A stretch of 64,000 nt of DNA, from assembly GCA_029254025.1 (NCBI GenBank), contig JAQWYK010000025.1, forward strand, positions 27,955 to 91,954, given 5' to 3'. This DNA is from Crocinitomicaceae bacterium (lineage in GTDB: Bacteria > Bacteroidota > Bacteroidia > Flavobacteriales_D > Crocinitomicaceae). Below are positions 1-9,425 of this stretch, piece after piece (the stretch's first letter is position 1; every line of letters starts with the position of its first letter). The position numbers and the translations under genes were made by a program. Below the pieces are notes generated by a model that was not told the DNA's origin, searched no databases, and saw only the letters and a program-made list of their open reading frames with translations.

Positions 1-70
1 CTACAATAATGGGATATCTAATCCCCAAAAGTTCCGATAATGGACTTTCAATTTTTTCTGGAATACTCAT
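1..70 (-). CDS. N-terminal fragment of a putative nitronate monooxygenase / FabK-like flavoprotein (runs off the left edge)
   Basis: An ATG (minus strand, base 70) opens a frame of 23 codons that continues past base 1. The visible residues end in ELLGIRYPIIV. This resembles the start of TIM-barrel nitronate monooxygenase / 2-nitropropane dioxygenase proteins, where a 'LGIxYPII' segment forms the first beta strand of the FMN barrel. Those enzymes oxidise alkyl nitronates. The related FabK proteins are enoyl-ACP reductases. Only the first strand is visible, so the family call rests on a short match and the exact substrate cannot be assigned. It is divergent from the TPR gene that follows. Confidence 0.5.
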   Translation of the reverse strand, partial: MSIPEKIESPLSELLGIRYPIIV

Positions 71-200
71 AACGCTAAAGTATCAAATTATATGCATACA
101 TAATAAAGATGTGTAAAAAAAAATTTTTGGACGGAAGTAGTATGAAAGTATAACCACATAAAAAATAATCAATTGGAAGAAGTTAGTTCCTTAGATTCTA

Positions 201-208
201 TATATTTG
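201..208 (+). promoter_or_regulatory. Bacteroidota -7 promoter box for the TPR gene
   Basis: TATATTTG matches the TAnnTTTG consensus and lies 22 nt before the ATG at 231. A TTG at 173-175 is the nearest upstream element, but the 25-nt spacing is longer than usual, so only the -7 box is called. Confidence 0.55.
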
Positions 209-230
209 ATTGTTTTATACAATAATTTTC

Positions 231-1505
231 ATGCGGCTGTTTCTTCAATTCATTTTTGCTTGCACAAGTTGTTTTATAGGCGCCTATTTTTCCATGGGGC
301 AGTCTATCGAAGAATGGGACGTGCGTTTTCGCGAAGGGAATTTAGATGAAAAAATAGAAGCATTATATCACTTGTATTTTCTTCAAGAAGAGGCAGATGT
401 GGACGATGCGTTTTCATATGCTCAACATGTTCATGAGTTGGGTATTCAAGAAGGAAGAGAAGATGCCTTGGCCATGGCCAATTATTGTCACGGTCATTAT
501 TTGTCGTCCAAAATGCTCCTGGAGGAATCTCTTCTGCGTTTTGAAGCTGCTTTTTCAACATTTTATGCATTGCAGAATGATACACTTTGTTCAGAAGTTT
601 ATAATGGTATTGGTAATGCATATTTTTTGAAAGGTGACTATTCTTCTGCCGAAGAGTATTACCTGCGGTCCATTGATTTAGCCAGAACGTCAGATGCTGA
701 GCGGTTTCAGCTCATCGCATATCCGAATTTGGCAAGAATCTATCGTATCCAAAACAACTATGTTGAAGCAGAAGTATTGCTGCAGGAATATATTAACTTC
801 TATGAGGAAACGGGAAAGCTCACGAAACTTGGAAATGCTTATGGAATCCTCGGTCAACTTTATTTGGATCAAGAAAAGGTTGAAACGGCGATGGAATATT
901 TGCAGAAGGGCTTGGAATTTCAATTGGCGTTGGGAAGTTTAAGAGCTACGGCAAATGGCTATACGAACTTGGCCATCGCCAATTTTCTTAAAGGAGATGT
1001 AGCTCAAGCGGAGCGGGACTTTCGTACAGCATTGAAGTACAGACTGCAAGAAGGGAATCCTTTTTTCTTAGCGGAAGCTTATTTCAACATGGGTGATTTT
1101 TACATTGAACAAGAGGAATTAGATTCAACGATTCATTATTATTTGATGTCTCTTTCAATTGCTGAGCAATCAACTAACTTAATTGGAAGTAGCGACGCTT
1201 GCAAGCGATTAGCGGAAGCATATGAGCGCGTCGGTAACATTTCCAAGCAATTGGAGTATTTGAAAAAGTACATTGCACTCCAAGAGGAACAAACACTGCA
1301 GACGACTTCAAAACAGCTGAATTTACTGCGCGAAAGTTTTGAATGGTCAAAGTTGGAACAAGAACAACGCAATCGAAGCCGAGAGCAAGAAATGCAGGCT
1401 GATCTTACCTATTTTGAGCATGCATGGGTTCGCTGGAGATGGATTATGGTGGCTATTGTTTCAGCGTTAGGCATCATTTTTATTGTTAAGCGACGCACAA
1501 CTTAA
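231..1505 (+). CDS. Secreted/membrane-anchored tetratricopeptide-repeat protein
   Basis: The 424-aa product has an N-terminal hydrophobic signal (about residues 2-20) ending near SMGQS. A long array of TPR-like helix pairs follows (about residues 75-360, with motifs such as GNAYFLKGDYSSAEEYY and AYFNMGDFYIEQEELDSTI). A basic coiled-coil stretch rich in Glu/Gln/Arg comes next, and a C-terminal transmembrane helix (about 400-418) ends in KRRTT. This is the sensor half of the TPR-plus-histidine-kinase or TPR-LuxR proteins common in Flavobacteriia, but no kinase or HTH domain follows, so it is probably a protein-interaction scaffold facing the periplasm. A TTG at 210 would extend the frame by 7 codons. 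The ATG at 231 is preferred because it starts the signal peptide and suits the promoter box at 201-208. Confidence 0.75.
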   Translation: MRLFLQFIFACTSCFIGAYFSMGQSIEEWDVRFREGNLDEKIEALYHLYFLQEEADVDDAFSYAQHVHELGIQEGREDALAMANYCHGHYLSSKMLLEESLLRFEAAFSTFYALQNDTLCSEVYNGIGNAYFLKGDYSSAEEYYLRSIDLARTSDAERFQLIAYPNLARIYRIQNNYVEAEVLLQEYINFYEETGKLTKLGNAYGILGQLYLDQEKVETAMEYLQKGLEFQLALGSLRATANGYTNLAIANFLKGDVAQAERDFRTALKYRLQEGNPFFLAEAYFNMGDFYIEQEELDSTIHYYLMSLSIAEQSTNLIGSSDACKRLAEAYERVGNISKQLEYLKKYIALQEEQTLQTTSKQLNLLRESFEWSKLEQEQRNRSREQEMQADLTYFEHAWVRWRWIMVAIVSALGIIFIVKRRTT

Positions 1506-1543
1506 ACATCTTCTCTTTATTATTGTTAATCGTAAAATAGAAT

Positions 1544-2086
1544 ATGTCAATAAAAGAAGTAACATTTGGAGCAGGATGTTTTTGGTGCGTGGAAGCATGT
1601 TTCAAAGACTTAGAAGGAGTGGTGAATGTTTTACCAGGTTACTCTGGGGGTCAGATAAAAAACCCTTCATACAAGGAAGTCTGCTTGGGTACTACTGGCC
1701 ATGCAGAAGTCGCACGTGTAGAGTATAACGAAGAACTTATTTCTTTTGAGGAGTTGTTGGAAGTGTTTTGGTTTGTGCACAATCCTACTACCTTAAATCG
1801 TCAAGGAAATGATATTGGTGAACAATACCGTTCTGTGATTTTTTATCATGATGACCAGCAAAAAACACTTTCTGAAAAATACAAGCAGCAGTTGAATGAA
1901 TCAGGCGCCTGGGAGAATCCAGTTGTTACTGAAATTAGTCCACTGATTAATTTTTATCCTGCTGAAAATTATCACCATAACTATTTCCAAAATAACCCTG
2001 ATCAGTCTTATTGCGCGAGCGTTGTCCGTCCTAAGGTAGAAAAATTCAGAAAGGCATTTCAACAACGATTGAAGCAACATTCATAG
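1544..2086 (+). CDS. msrA: Peptide-methionine (S)-S-oxide reductase MsrA
   Basis: The enzyme reduces the S-epimer of methionine sulfoxide in proteins and free methionine, using thioredoxin as electron donor. The catalytic signature GCFWCVEA is at residues 11-18, with Cys12 as nucleophile. GYSGG and NPTTLNRQGNDIGEQYRS are typical substrate-pocket segments. A further Cys in QSYCASVV near residue 163 could act as resolving or recycling cysteine. The length of 180 aa is standard, and no signal peptide is present, so it is cytoplasmic. It lies 38 nt after the TPR gene with no terminator between them, so co-transcription is possible. Confidence 0.95.
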   Translation: MSIKEVTFGAGCFWCVEACFKDLEGVVNVLPGYSGGQIKNPSYKEVCLGTTGHAEVARVEYNEELISFEELLEVFWFVHNPTTLNRQGNDIGEQYRSVIFYHDDQQKTLSEKYKQQLNESGAWENPVVTEISPLINFYPAENYHHNYFQNNPDQSYCASVVRPKVEKFRKAFQQRLKQHS

Positions 2087-2144
2087 GGTATTCAGACTGA
2101 AGCATATTTTTTTTTAGAATTCATTTTTTTATCATTTTTAATCA

Positions 2145-2152
2145 TACATTTG
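2145..2152 (+). promoter_or_regulatory. -7 promoter box (TACATTTG) for the small lipoprotein
   Basis: A perfect TAnnTTTG match 18 nt upstream of the first ATG at 2171. No convincing -33 TTG is seen in the T-rich stretch before it. Confidence 0.6.
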
Positions 2153-2170
2153 CTTCGATTTAAAACAATT

Positions 2171-2515
2171 ATGATGAAAAAGGTATTTATGGTTATGGTT
2201 GCTGGAACTTTAGTTTTAAGTTCATGTGGTAACAAAAAAGATTTTTGCGAGTGTGTAACTGAATCTATGGCTTCAGAAGATCCAAATGCTTATCCAGAAG
2301 GATGTGAGTACATCAAGGATATGGATGAGGCAGAAGTTGCTTCTAAGTCTACAGAGTGTTTGGGAGATATCTTCGGAGCACTTGGTGATGCATTAGGAGA
2401 AGGAATGGAAAATCTTGGTGCAGAAATGGATGCGGCGCTTGAAGCAGCTGTTGATTCATTAGGTGCTGCAGCTGATTCAGTTGCTGTTGAAATGGAAGAA
2501 GCTACAGAAATGTAA
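2171..2515 (+). CDS. Small lipoprotein, function unknown
   Basis: The 114-aa product begins MMKK, then a hydrophobic stretch and the lipobox LVLSSC, so it should be acylated at Cys about 19 and anchored in a membrane. The mature part has four further Cys residues (DFCECV, EGCEY, TECLG). Its acidic C-terminal half is rich in Ala, Gly, Glu and Asp and looks like amphipathic helices. I do not recognise a named family. Similar short lipoproteins with a DFCECV-like motif occur in Flavobacteriia. The ATG at 2171 or 2174 is chosen over the TTG at 2150, which sits inside the promoter box. A terminator follows at once, so it is probably monocistronic. Confidence 0.75.
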   Translation: MMKKVFMVMVAGTLVLSSCGNKKDFCECVTESMASEDPNAYPEGCEYIKDMDEAEVASKSTECLGDIFGALGDALGEGMENLGAEMDAALEAAVDSLGAAADSVAVEMEEATEM

Positions 2516-2543
2516 TTCGTTAAGTTTACAATACACTATTGAT

Positions 2544-2580
2544 AAAAGTAGGAGTGGAACTTTCCATTCCTATTTTTTTT
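2544..2580 (+). terminator. Intrinsic terminator after the small lipoprotein gene
   Basis: TAGGAGTGGA (2549-2558) pairs with TCCATTCCTA (2563-2572) with one G-T wobble and the loop ACTT. It is preceded by AAAA and followed by a run of eight T. Confidence 0.85.
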
Positions 2581-2645
2581 ACGCTATTTTTCCAATCTTC
2601 ACTTTTTTCGCTTCCTCTTTTTCGAATTATCATTATTTTCAGCAA

Positions 2646-5600
2646 ATGGAAACAAAAAGACCGTTGGAAATAGTGAGTGCTTCTGCTGGCAGCGGCAAAA
2701 CATTTTCATTGGTCCAAGTGTACCTTAAGTTAACACTTGACCCAAAGCGCGACAACTCCTATTTTTCCAGTGTAATTGCGATGACCTTTACCAATAAGGC
2801 ATCCATGGAAATGAAAGAGCGAATCATGGAGGCGCTTGATATGCTGGCGTATCCTGAAAGGTCCAACCCGAAAGACCAAAAAAAAGCAGATGACTTATTA
2901 CGTACCACTGAGGAAAACCTCGGGTTTCCAAGGGAGGTGATTCGAGAGAATGCACAACATGTCCTGAGCGCTATATTGCACAGTTATGGCGAATTTAAAG
3001 TGCAAACAATTGATAAATTTAGTCTTCAATTGATTCGAACTTTTTCGAGAGATTTGAATGTGAATGACGACTTCGAAGTAGTGCTGAAAGTAGATGAAAT
3101 CATTGAACGGGTTGTCGATCAATTATTATCTAAAATTGGTTCGCCAGAGCATAAAGAAGTGACGAAGTTAGCGTTGCTGTATGCGAAATCCAACCTCGAT
3201 GAAGGTGATAAATGGAATTTTCGTTCGAGTCTGATTGATTTTGCAAAAGTACTCACCAAAGAGAACAATCAGGACTATGTCTTATCGATATTGAAACAAT
3301 CCTTCACCAAAGAATTGTTTCAACAAGTGAATCGCGATTACCAGCACGCATTATTTTTGTTTCAACAAGAACGCGATGAATTATATGCGTCATTTGTAAA
3401 TTATAACCTTGATAGTAAAGATATGCCTCAAGGAAACCGTGGTTTATATGGTTATTTGAGTAAGCTTCCACAGATGGAAAAGCCGAATAGAAAGGTAAAC
3501 TCCTACATCACTGGAACGTTGGATGGATCACTAGTAAAAGACAAACACACGATACCTCCTGAATTAATCACTAAAACGTACAAATTTCTATTCTACATAG
3601 AAGATAGTATTGATGAGGTGTATGTGCTGTCGAAATTACGCGATAATTTTTACAACCTATCCCTTCTAAAATACATTGCAAATGAACTAGAAGAGATGAA
3701 ACTCAATGACAATATTGTATTGATTTCTGACTTCAATAAAATGATTGCACAATTGCTAGTAGATGAAAATGCGAATTACGTATATGAGCGACTGGGCAAT
3801 CGATTTAATCATTACTTGTTGGATGAGTTTCAAGACACGAGTAGGCTGCAATGGATGAATTTGATACCACTATTGCACAATTCCCTGGCCCAAGATTATT
3901 CCAACCTAATTGTAGGTGACCCGAAGCAAGCAATTTATCGTTTTCGAAATGGGGTCGTGGAACAGTTTGTAGCGTTACCTGGAATTTTTAATCCAGAACA
4001 GAGCCCAAAGATAAATGCTGTATCCAAGTATTTCGAGAAACGCGGGGTGAACAAAACATTGGATGACAATTGGCGTTCACGCGAAAACATCGTTCGCTTC
4101 AACAATGACTTTTTCAAAATAGCGGTAGAAACGTTAGCACACGATACGCAAGCGTATTATGCCGATGTTAAACAACATCCAAAAGGCGCGACTGGGGGAT
4201 ATTTAAGGTTTGATTTTTTCGCGCGTGAAGATGATCGGTTCGTCGTGGAGGAAGAATTTATCCTCCGAACAATTCGAGCATGTGTTGCAGATGGTTTCAA
4301 GCGCGGAGACATCTGCTTATTGGCGCGTTCAGGAAAGGATGGGAATCGCTGGGCGAAATTGCTCGCAAAGGCTCCTGAGAAATTTAAGGTAGTCAGTGAG
4401 GACAGTTTGAACGTAAGTGCAGATAAAACAGTGCAAGTCATCATCCATTATTTGCGCTTGCGTAAAAATAATGCCAACACCACTGCCCAAATTCGATTTG
4501 CTTCCGACTTCATCGCGGTAACTGGAGAAGATCCAATTCAATGCTTGAGCGATTACTGGAAAACAAAAGTAGGAGATTTAGATTTTCCTAAATTTATTGC
4601 CGATTACTTTCAATCGGAAGAAGCATTTTATTTCAATTATGAAAACCTGTACGACTTAGGTCAACAGTTGTCACGATTGCTTCAAGTCAATGAACTCAAC
4701 AATCCCTACCTTCATCATTTAATGGAGATGTTTCACCGGTATGATGAACAATATGGTCCGGACTTAAGAGGGTTTATGGAGCAATGGGAAATTGATGGTT
4801 ACAAAGAAACGGTACAAATGCCGGATAATGATGAAGCCATTAAAATAATGACCGCTCATAAAGCAAAAGGATTAGAATTCCCGATAGTTGTTTTGCCGAA
4901 TTTGGCGTGGGAAATTAAATTAAGGGATTCATTCTTTCTTGAAGTTGGAGAGGGAAAAGTTGTGCATACCAAGCTGACAAAAAATGTGGAGACATCTCCC
5001 GAATTTGCGAGTACTCGATATTTGGAAGAAGTAAAGAAGGTGTTTTTGGATGAATTCAACTTGTTATATGTAGCGATGACGCGACCTGTGCATCGTTTAT
5101 ATGGTTTAGTGGAAGCCAATGAAAAAGGCGTGGAGAAACTAGGCAATATCTCTGATGACAGCTATTCGGATATCCCTACTATGAGCCAATTGGTATTTGG
5201 CGTACTGAAAAATCTATCAACATCTCCAGAATTGATAATTGATGATGAGAAAATAGAGTATGGAAGGGCAGAAGTGCATGAAGTGCAGAGCGAATCGGAT
5301 GAGGTGAACAAAGTTTTTGCGGCGAACATTAGCGATCGATTGTGGTTTCCAGAAATTTCTTTCCGTGATAGTACGTCCATTGAACAAGAAGAGGTCAGTG
5401 AAGAACTCCGGTTTGGATCCCAATTGCACCTGGTGTTAGAAAATACTTCGCCAAAAGAGAAGCCGACATTAACCCTTGATAAACTATTGCGCCAAGATCG
5501 AGTGGAACAGCGATTTGTAAAGCGTCTTTTCGAGAAAGCAAAAGAAGTTATGACTTTTCCTCCGTACCTGGAGTTGTTTCAAGCTGCGGAAACGGTGTAC

Positions 5601-5828
5601 AACGAACAGGATATTATTTCAAGCGAGGTAGGAGTATTGCGCCCTGACATTTTATTTGTAAAAGATAAAACATGTACCGTACTGGACTATAAAACAGGGA
5701 TAGAACGTAGAGTGCATCATCAGCAAATGCAGCAATATTTGGCTGTCCTACAGGAAATGGGGTATACTGATTTGAAAGGAATACTTTTCTATACCTCAGA
5801 GATGAAATTTGTGCATTGTTCACGTTGA
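2646..5828 (+). CDS. AddA-like UvrD/RecB-family helicase-nuclease
   Basis: The 1060-aa protein has all SF1A helicase motifs in order: Walker A SASAGSGKT (11-19), AMTFTNKASMEMKERI, DEFQDT (about 393-398), VGDPKQAIYRF (about 423), DNWRSRENI, TAHKAKGLEFPIVVLP and LLYVAMTRP. The C-terminus carries a PD-(D/E)XK nuclease core (RPDILF then VLDYKTG near residue 1013). This is the architecture of AddA/RecB subunits that resect double-strand breaks. The partner AddB is not in the window. Its gene lies elsewhere or this protein acts with another partner. The start ATG at 2646 immediately precedes the conserved N-terminal segment. The reading frame is open upstream, but that part would overlap the lipoprotein gene and its terminator. 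Confidence 0.9.
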   Translation: METKRPLEIVSASAGSGKTFSLVQVYLKLTLDPKRDNSYFSSVIAMTFTNKASMEMKERIMEALDMLAYPERSNPKDQKKADDLLRTTEENLGFPREVIRENAQHVLSAILHSYGEFKVQTIDKFSLQLIRTFSRDLNVNDDFEVVLKVDEIIERVVDQLLSKIGSPEHKEVTKLALLYAKSNLDEGDKWNFRSSLIDFAKVLTKENNQDYVLSILKQSFTKELFQQVNRDYQHALFLFQQERDELYASFVNYNLDSKDMPQGNRGLYGYLSKLPQMEKPNRKVNSYITGTLDGSLVKDKHTIPPELITKTYKFLFYIEDSIDEVYVLSKLRDNFYNLSLLKYIANELEEMKLNDNIVLISDFNKMIAQLLVDENANYVYERLGNRFNHYLLDEFQDTSRLQWMNLIPLLHNSLAQDYSNLIVGDPKQAIYRFRNGVVEQFVALPGIFNPEQSPKINAVSKYFEKRGVNKTLDDNWRSRENIVRFNNDFFKIAVETLAHDTQAYYADVKQHPKGATGGYLRFDFFAREDDRFVVEEEFILRTIRACVADGFKRGDICLLARSGKDGNRWAKLLAKAPEKFKVVSEDSLNVSADKTVQVIIHYLRLRKNNANTTAQIRFASDFIAVTGEDPIQCLSDYWKTKVGDLDFPKFIADYFQSEEAFYFNYENLYDLGQQLSRLLQVNELNNPYLHHLMEMFHRYDEQYGPDLRGFMEQWEIDGYKETVQMPDNDEAIKIMTAHKAKGLEFPIVVLPNLAWEIKLRDSFFLEVGEGKVVHTKLTKNVETSPEFASTRYLEEVKKVFLDEFNLLYVAMTRPVHRLYGLVEANEKGVEKLGNISDDSYSDIPTMSQLVFGVLKNLSTSPELIIDDEKIEYGRAEVHEVQSESDEVNKVFAANISDRLWFPEISFRDSTSIEQEEVSEELRFGSQLHLVLENTSPKEKPTLTLDKLLRQDRVEQRFVKRLFEKAKEVMTFPPYLELFQAAETVYNEQDIISSEVGVLRPDILFVKDKTCTVLDYKTGIERRVHHQQMQQYLAVLQEMGYTDLKGILFYTSEMKFVHCSR

Positions 5829-6035
5829 AATCCTATTAGGTTATAATATTCACGTTTCACTGCATAGAAAGTGACGTAACAGAGCGCTAAATTTCATACA
5901 TGAAAAAAAATAGAGGTCAAACAAATGTTGCTAGTTTTAGGCTCTGCCAACTCTGTATTCTAAACCTCAAATAAGAGGAATTCACTTAACCTTCAACAAA
6001 ACTTCTTTCCCTCCCTGTCTTAATCCAAATCTTGG

Positions 6036-6043
6036 TATATTTG
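6036..6043 (+). promoter_or_regulatory. -7 promoter box (TATATTTG) for the PfkB kinase
   Basis: Exact TAnnTTTG match 16 nt before the ATG at 6060. The 230-bp gap after the AddA gene otherwise shows no gene or hairpin. Confidence 0.6.
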
Positions 6044-6059
6044 TGAAAAATTAAAGAAT

Positions 6060-6989
6060 ATGAGTTTATTGACAGTTGGAAGTGTCGCTTTTGATGCCAT
6101 CGAAACCCCTTTTGGGAAAACAGATAAAATTATTGGAGGAGCAGGTACATATATCGCTTTTTCATCCTCTTACTTTGTGCCTACCCAGAATATTGTTTCT
6201 GTTGTTGGAAACGATTTTCCCCAAGAAATGTTGGACAAATTGAAAGGGAGAGGTGTTAACTTAGAAGGGTTGCAAATTAAGCAGGGAGAGAAGACATTTT
6301 TCTGGTCAGGACGTTACCACAATGACATGAACTCGAGAGATACATTGGTAACTGAGTTGAACGTGTTAGAACATTTTGACCCAATTATTCCAGCATCTTA
6401 CCAAGGAGCAGATTATGTATTGCTCGGGAATTTAAGTCCTCAGGTACAAAAAACGGTAATTGAGCGATTAGATACACGTCCAAAGTTAGTAGCGATGGAT
6501 ACCATGAATTTCTGGATGGACATCGCAATGGATGCGTTGAAAGAAACATTGAAGTTGGTGGATGTATTGATTATCAATGATGAAGAAGCGCGTCAGCTTT
6601 CTGGTGAATATTCATTAGTAAAAGCAGCGAAAAAAATTCGCGAAATGGGTCCAACTTATTTAATCATTAAAAAAGGAGAGCACGGAGCGTTATTGTTTCA
6701 TGGAGAACAAGTGTTCTTCGCGCCAGCTCTGCCTTTGGAGGAAGTATTCGATCCAACAGGAGCAGGAGATACATTTGCGGGTGGATTTATGGGGTATATC
6801 GCTTCTACAGATGATTATTCGTTTGAAAATATGAAACGTGCTATTATTACAGGTTCTGCTATGGCTTCTTTTTGTGTGGAAGAATTTGGAACAAATAAAT
6901 TAGAGAATTTAACGAAATCAGAAATTGAAGAGCGTATTCAAAGTTTTGTGCGATTGACAGACTTTGATATGGTTCAAACCGTAGGTTAA
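6060..6989 (+). CDS. PfkB-family carbohydrate/nucleoside kinase
   Basis: The 309-aa protein has the ribokinase fold. An N-terminal glycine pair (IIGGAGTY) contacts the sugar. The C-terminal signature DPTGAGDTFAGGF (residues 231-243) provides the anion hole, and Asp237 is the expected catalytic base. These kinases phosphorylate sugars or nucleosides with ATP in the cytoplasm. The substrate cannot be read from sequence. Close relatives in Bacteroidota are usually annotated only as 'sugar kinase'. The next gene starts 9 nt later, so they are probably co-transcribed. Confidence 0.88.
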   Translation: MSLLTVGSVAFDAIETPFGKTDKIIGGAGTYIAFSSSYFVPTQNIVSVVGNDFPQEMLDKLKGRGVNLEGLQIKQGEKTFFWSGRYHNDMNSRDTLVTELNVLEHFDPIIPASYQGADYVLLGNLSPQVQKTVIERLDTRPKLVAMDTMNFWMDIAMDALKETLKLVDVLIINDEEARQLSGEYSLVKAAKKIREMGPTYLIIKKGEHGALLFHGEQVFFAPALPLEEVFDPTGAGDTFAGGFMGYIASTDDYSFENMKRAIITGSAMASFCVEEFGTNKLENLTKSEIEERIQSFVRLTDFDMVQTVG

Positions 6990-6998
6990 TTTTACAGC

Positions 6999-8702
6999 AT
7001 GGAAAATCAGACTTTTATTGAGAATCTAAAGGAGCTAGCAGGACAAGAGGATTTGTTGGCTGTTGGTCGTGAGGTGAGTGAATTAAAAACAAAATTTGAC
7101 GACTTCATTTTAGGGGAAGAACGCAAATTTCAAGTAGCTCAACTCGAAGCTCAAGTAAAAGGGGAGACCTTAGAAAGCGACGGAGAAATCGAACGATTAA
7201 AAGAAGCTTTTTATGACGTTTACGCTGATTTTAAACAACGCAGAAAAACACTCGTCGATGCAAAAAATGCAGAGGAAGCTGAAAACCTAAAGGTGAAGCG
7301 TACGCTGATTACCCGATTTAAAGAAATTATTGCAAACGAAGAGAATATTGGATCAGCTTTTTCGGCCCATAAAGAAATTAATGAAGTATGGAAAAGTGTG
7401 GGTGATATTCCACGCGAAAAACGTCACGATATTCAGCAAGAATATAGCCGCTTAATGGAGGAGTTCTTCTATAACATGAAGATTTACCGCGAAATTAAGG
7501 ACTATGATTTTAAAAAGAATTTCGATGCCAAACAGGACGTGATCAATCGAATTAAGTGCTTGGAGCAGATTTCTGATATGAAAGAAGTAGAGGGGACACT
7601 CAAGGCATTGCAAAACGAATGGGAAGACATTGGTCCTACGAAACGAGAATTGTGGGAACAAATCAAAGAAGATTACTGGAATTCAATTAAGTCAGTGTAT
7701 GACCGAATAAGAGCCCATTATGATGCGGTGCGTGAGCAAATGCATGAAAATCTGGAAGCAAAAAAAGAATTAATTGTTAAGACAAAGGAACTGATTGCAT
7801 TGGAGCGAAACTCTATAAAGGCCTGGAATAAACATACTCAACAACTTTTGGAAACCCAGGAGAGGTGGAAAAAAATTGGTTTTGGTCCAAAGAAAGAGAA
7901 TGAACAGCTATGGCAGGAATTCAGGGCGTTATGTGATGGCTTCTTTGAAGGGAAAAGTGCCTATTTTGAAAGTATCCAAGGTGATTTTGATAGAGTCGCT
8001 AAGCAGAAGGAGAGCATCATTTTAAAAATTGAAGCGATAAAAGACGACGAAAACTGGAAGCGAACTTCTGAGCAGGTATTGCGTCTTCAGAAAGAATGGA
8101 AAAGCGCTGGCAATGCAGGGGCGAAAAACGAACAGCGTTTGTGGAAGCAATTCAGAACGGCGTGTGATCATTTCTTTGCCCGTAAAAAAGCATTTTTTGA
8201 AGAATTAGATAAAGCCAATGAAGCGAATTTTGTTGCCAAACAAGCGCTGTTAGAAAAGATTGAAGTATATGCTCCAAGGGAAGATAAAAAGCAAACACTT
8301 GCTGATTTGAAACAATTTGCAGAAGAATTCGCAACAATCGGTCAAGTGCCTTTTAAACAAAAGGAAGCCGTCTATATAGCTTATAAAACGGCCTTAGATA
8401 AACAATACAATGCGCTTGGATTAAAGGGTGAAGAGAAAGAGGAAGTATTGTTCCAAGCGAAACTGTCTCAAATTGCAGGAAGTGCGGATTCAGCTGGGTT
8501 ATTTGAAAAGGAAAAGCAAGCGATTCGCAATGAAATCAATAAGATCAGGCAAGACATGAATCAATTGGAGAATAACTTAGGTTTTTTCTCCAATTCGAAA
8601 GGAGCCAACGCCTTGAAAGCAGAAGTGGAAAAGAAAATCGAAGTAGAGCGAGAGAAAATTGAAGTATTGAAAGCTAAATTAAAATCGATTCCGAATGAAT
8701 AG
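6999..8702 (+). CDS. DUF349-repeat coiled-coil protein
   Basis: The 567-aa protein is highly charged and almost wholly helical. It contains about five copies of the DUF349 module. Each has a Trp/Gly core such as NEWEDIGPTKRELWEQIK, ERWKKIGFGPKKENEQLW or KEWKSAGNAGAKNEQRLW, followed by a long helix. The last 60 residues are a coiled coil. DUF349 proteins are of unknown function. The gene sits between a PfkB kinase (9 nt upstream) and a membrane protein whose ATG overlaps its stop, so it belongs to a tight operon. No signal peptide is seen, so it is presumably cytoplasmic. Confidence 0.85.
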   Translation: MENQTFIENLKELAGQEDLLAVGREVSELKTKFDDFILGEERKFQVAQLEAQVKGETLESDGEIERLKEAFYDVYADFKQRRKTLVDAKNAEEAENLKVKRTLITRFKEIIANEENIGSAFSAHKEINEVWKSVGDIPREKRHDIQQEYSRLMEEFFYNMKIYREIKDYDFKKNFDAKQDVINRIKCLEQISDMKEVEGTLKALQNEWEDIGPTKRELWEQIKEDYWNSIKSVYDRIRAHYDAVREQMHENLEAKKELIVKTKELIALERNSIKAWNKHTQQLLETQERWKKIGFGPKKENEQLWQEFRALCDGFFEGKSAYFESIQGDFDRVAKQKESIILKIEAIKDDENWKRTSEQVLRLQKEWKSAGNAGAKNEQRLWKQFRTACDHFFARKKAFFEELDKANEANFVAKQALLEKIEVYAPREDKKQTLADLKQFAEEFATIGQVPFKQKEAVYIAYKTALDKQYNALGLKGEEKEEVLFQAKLSQIAGSADSAGLFEKEKQAIRNEINKIRQDMNQLENNLGFFSNSKGANALKAEVEKKIEVEREKIEVLKAKLKSIPNE

Positions 8703-9363
8703 ATTGGCCAATAGCTGGTTGCTCTTGATAGCGATTATTATTTTTCCATTTGCCTTTGCAATTGGCTACAACATTGATTATTCGTTGTTTGGGCTACAGA
8801 TTCAAGGAGAAGAGTTTGAGCATAAGGAGCTGATTTTTGGGATTGCAGCTGGTGCGGTTTTCTTGTTTGGTGCACTCAAAGCAACACGCCGATGGATGGG
8901 CTTGCGCATTGTTGCTCAAAAAAACAAGTTTATTTATTCGGATATTATTAGTGCAGATCGCAAACGTCGCATCAGTCTATACGGAATATTGGAAATTATC
9001 TTCTTGTTACTTTTTGCTGGATATTATGCTACGTTAAGTGCGTACACGGTATATGTTGGACTCGTATATTTAATTATTGCCTCGGAACATATAGTACATC
9101 TGTCTCTGGGCTTAGGTAAGAATTTATACCGAATTGGACTCACAAAAAAAGCACTTGTCGCCGTGGATCGGGAATCCCGTGTCATTTTCTTCTCAGGTCT
9201 CCGAAAAGTGTCTAAACATCAACAAACACTTTATTTCGAGTACAGCAATGAATTAGTCATGCACATTCCGATAAATATGATTCCTGATCAGGAAACATTC
9301 ATGAAAGAACTGCGCCAAGTGGTGAATCCGGACAAAGTGTTTTTTGAAGGATTCGAAAAATAA
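8695..9363 (+). CDS. Four-helix membrane protein of unknown function
   Basis: The 222-aa product has hydrophobic segments near residues 8-26, 46-66, 97-119 and 121-143. A soluble C-terminal half of mixed alpha/beta composition (about 150-222) resembles a PH-like domain, although I cannot assign it to a family. The ATG overlaps the stop of the DUF349 gene by 8 nt, which indicates translational coupling. The 62-nt gap to dxr holds no terminator, so the two may share a transcript. Function is unknown. Confidence 0.7.
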   Translation: MNRLANSWLLLIAIIIFPFAFAIGYNIDYSLFGLQIQGEEFEHKELIFGIAAGAVFLFGALKATRRWMGLRIVAQKNKFIYSDIISADRKRRISLYGILEIIFLLLFAGYYATLSAYTVYVGLVYLIIASEHIVHLSLGLGKNLYRIGLTKKALVAVDRESRVIFFSGLRKVSKHQQTLYFEYSNELVMHIPINMIPDQETFMKELRQVVNPDKVFFEGFEK

Positions 9364-9425
9364 CATTTTATAAAATGAACCATAACGTATATAATCTGTT
9401 AGTGGTTTGTACTCAACAGTAAACA

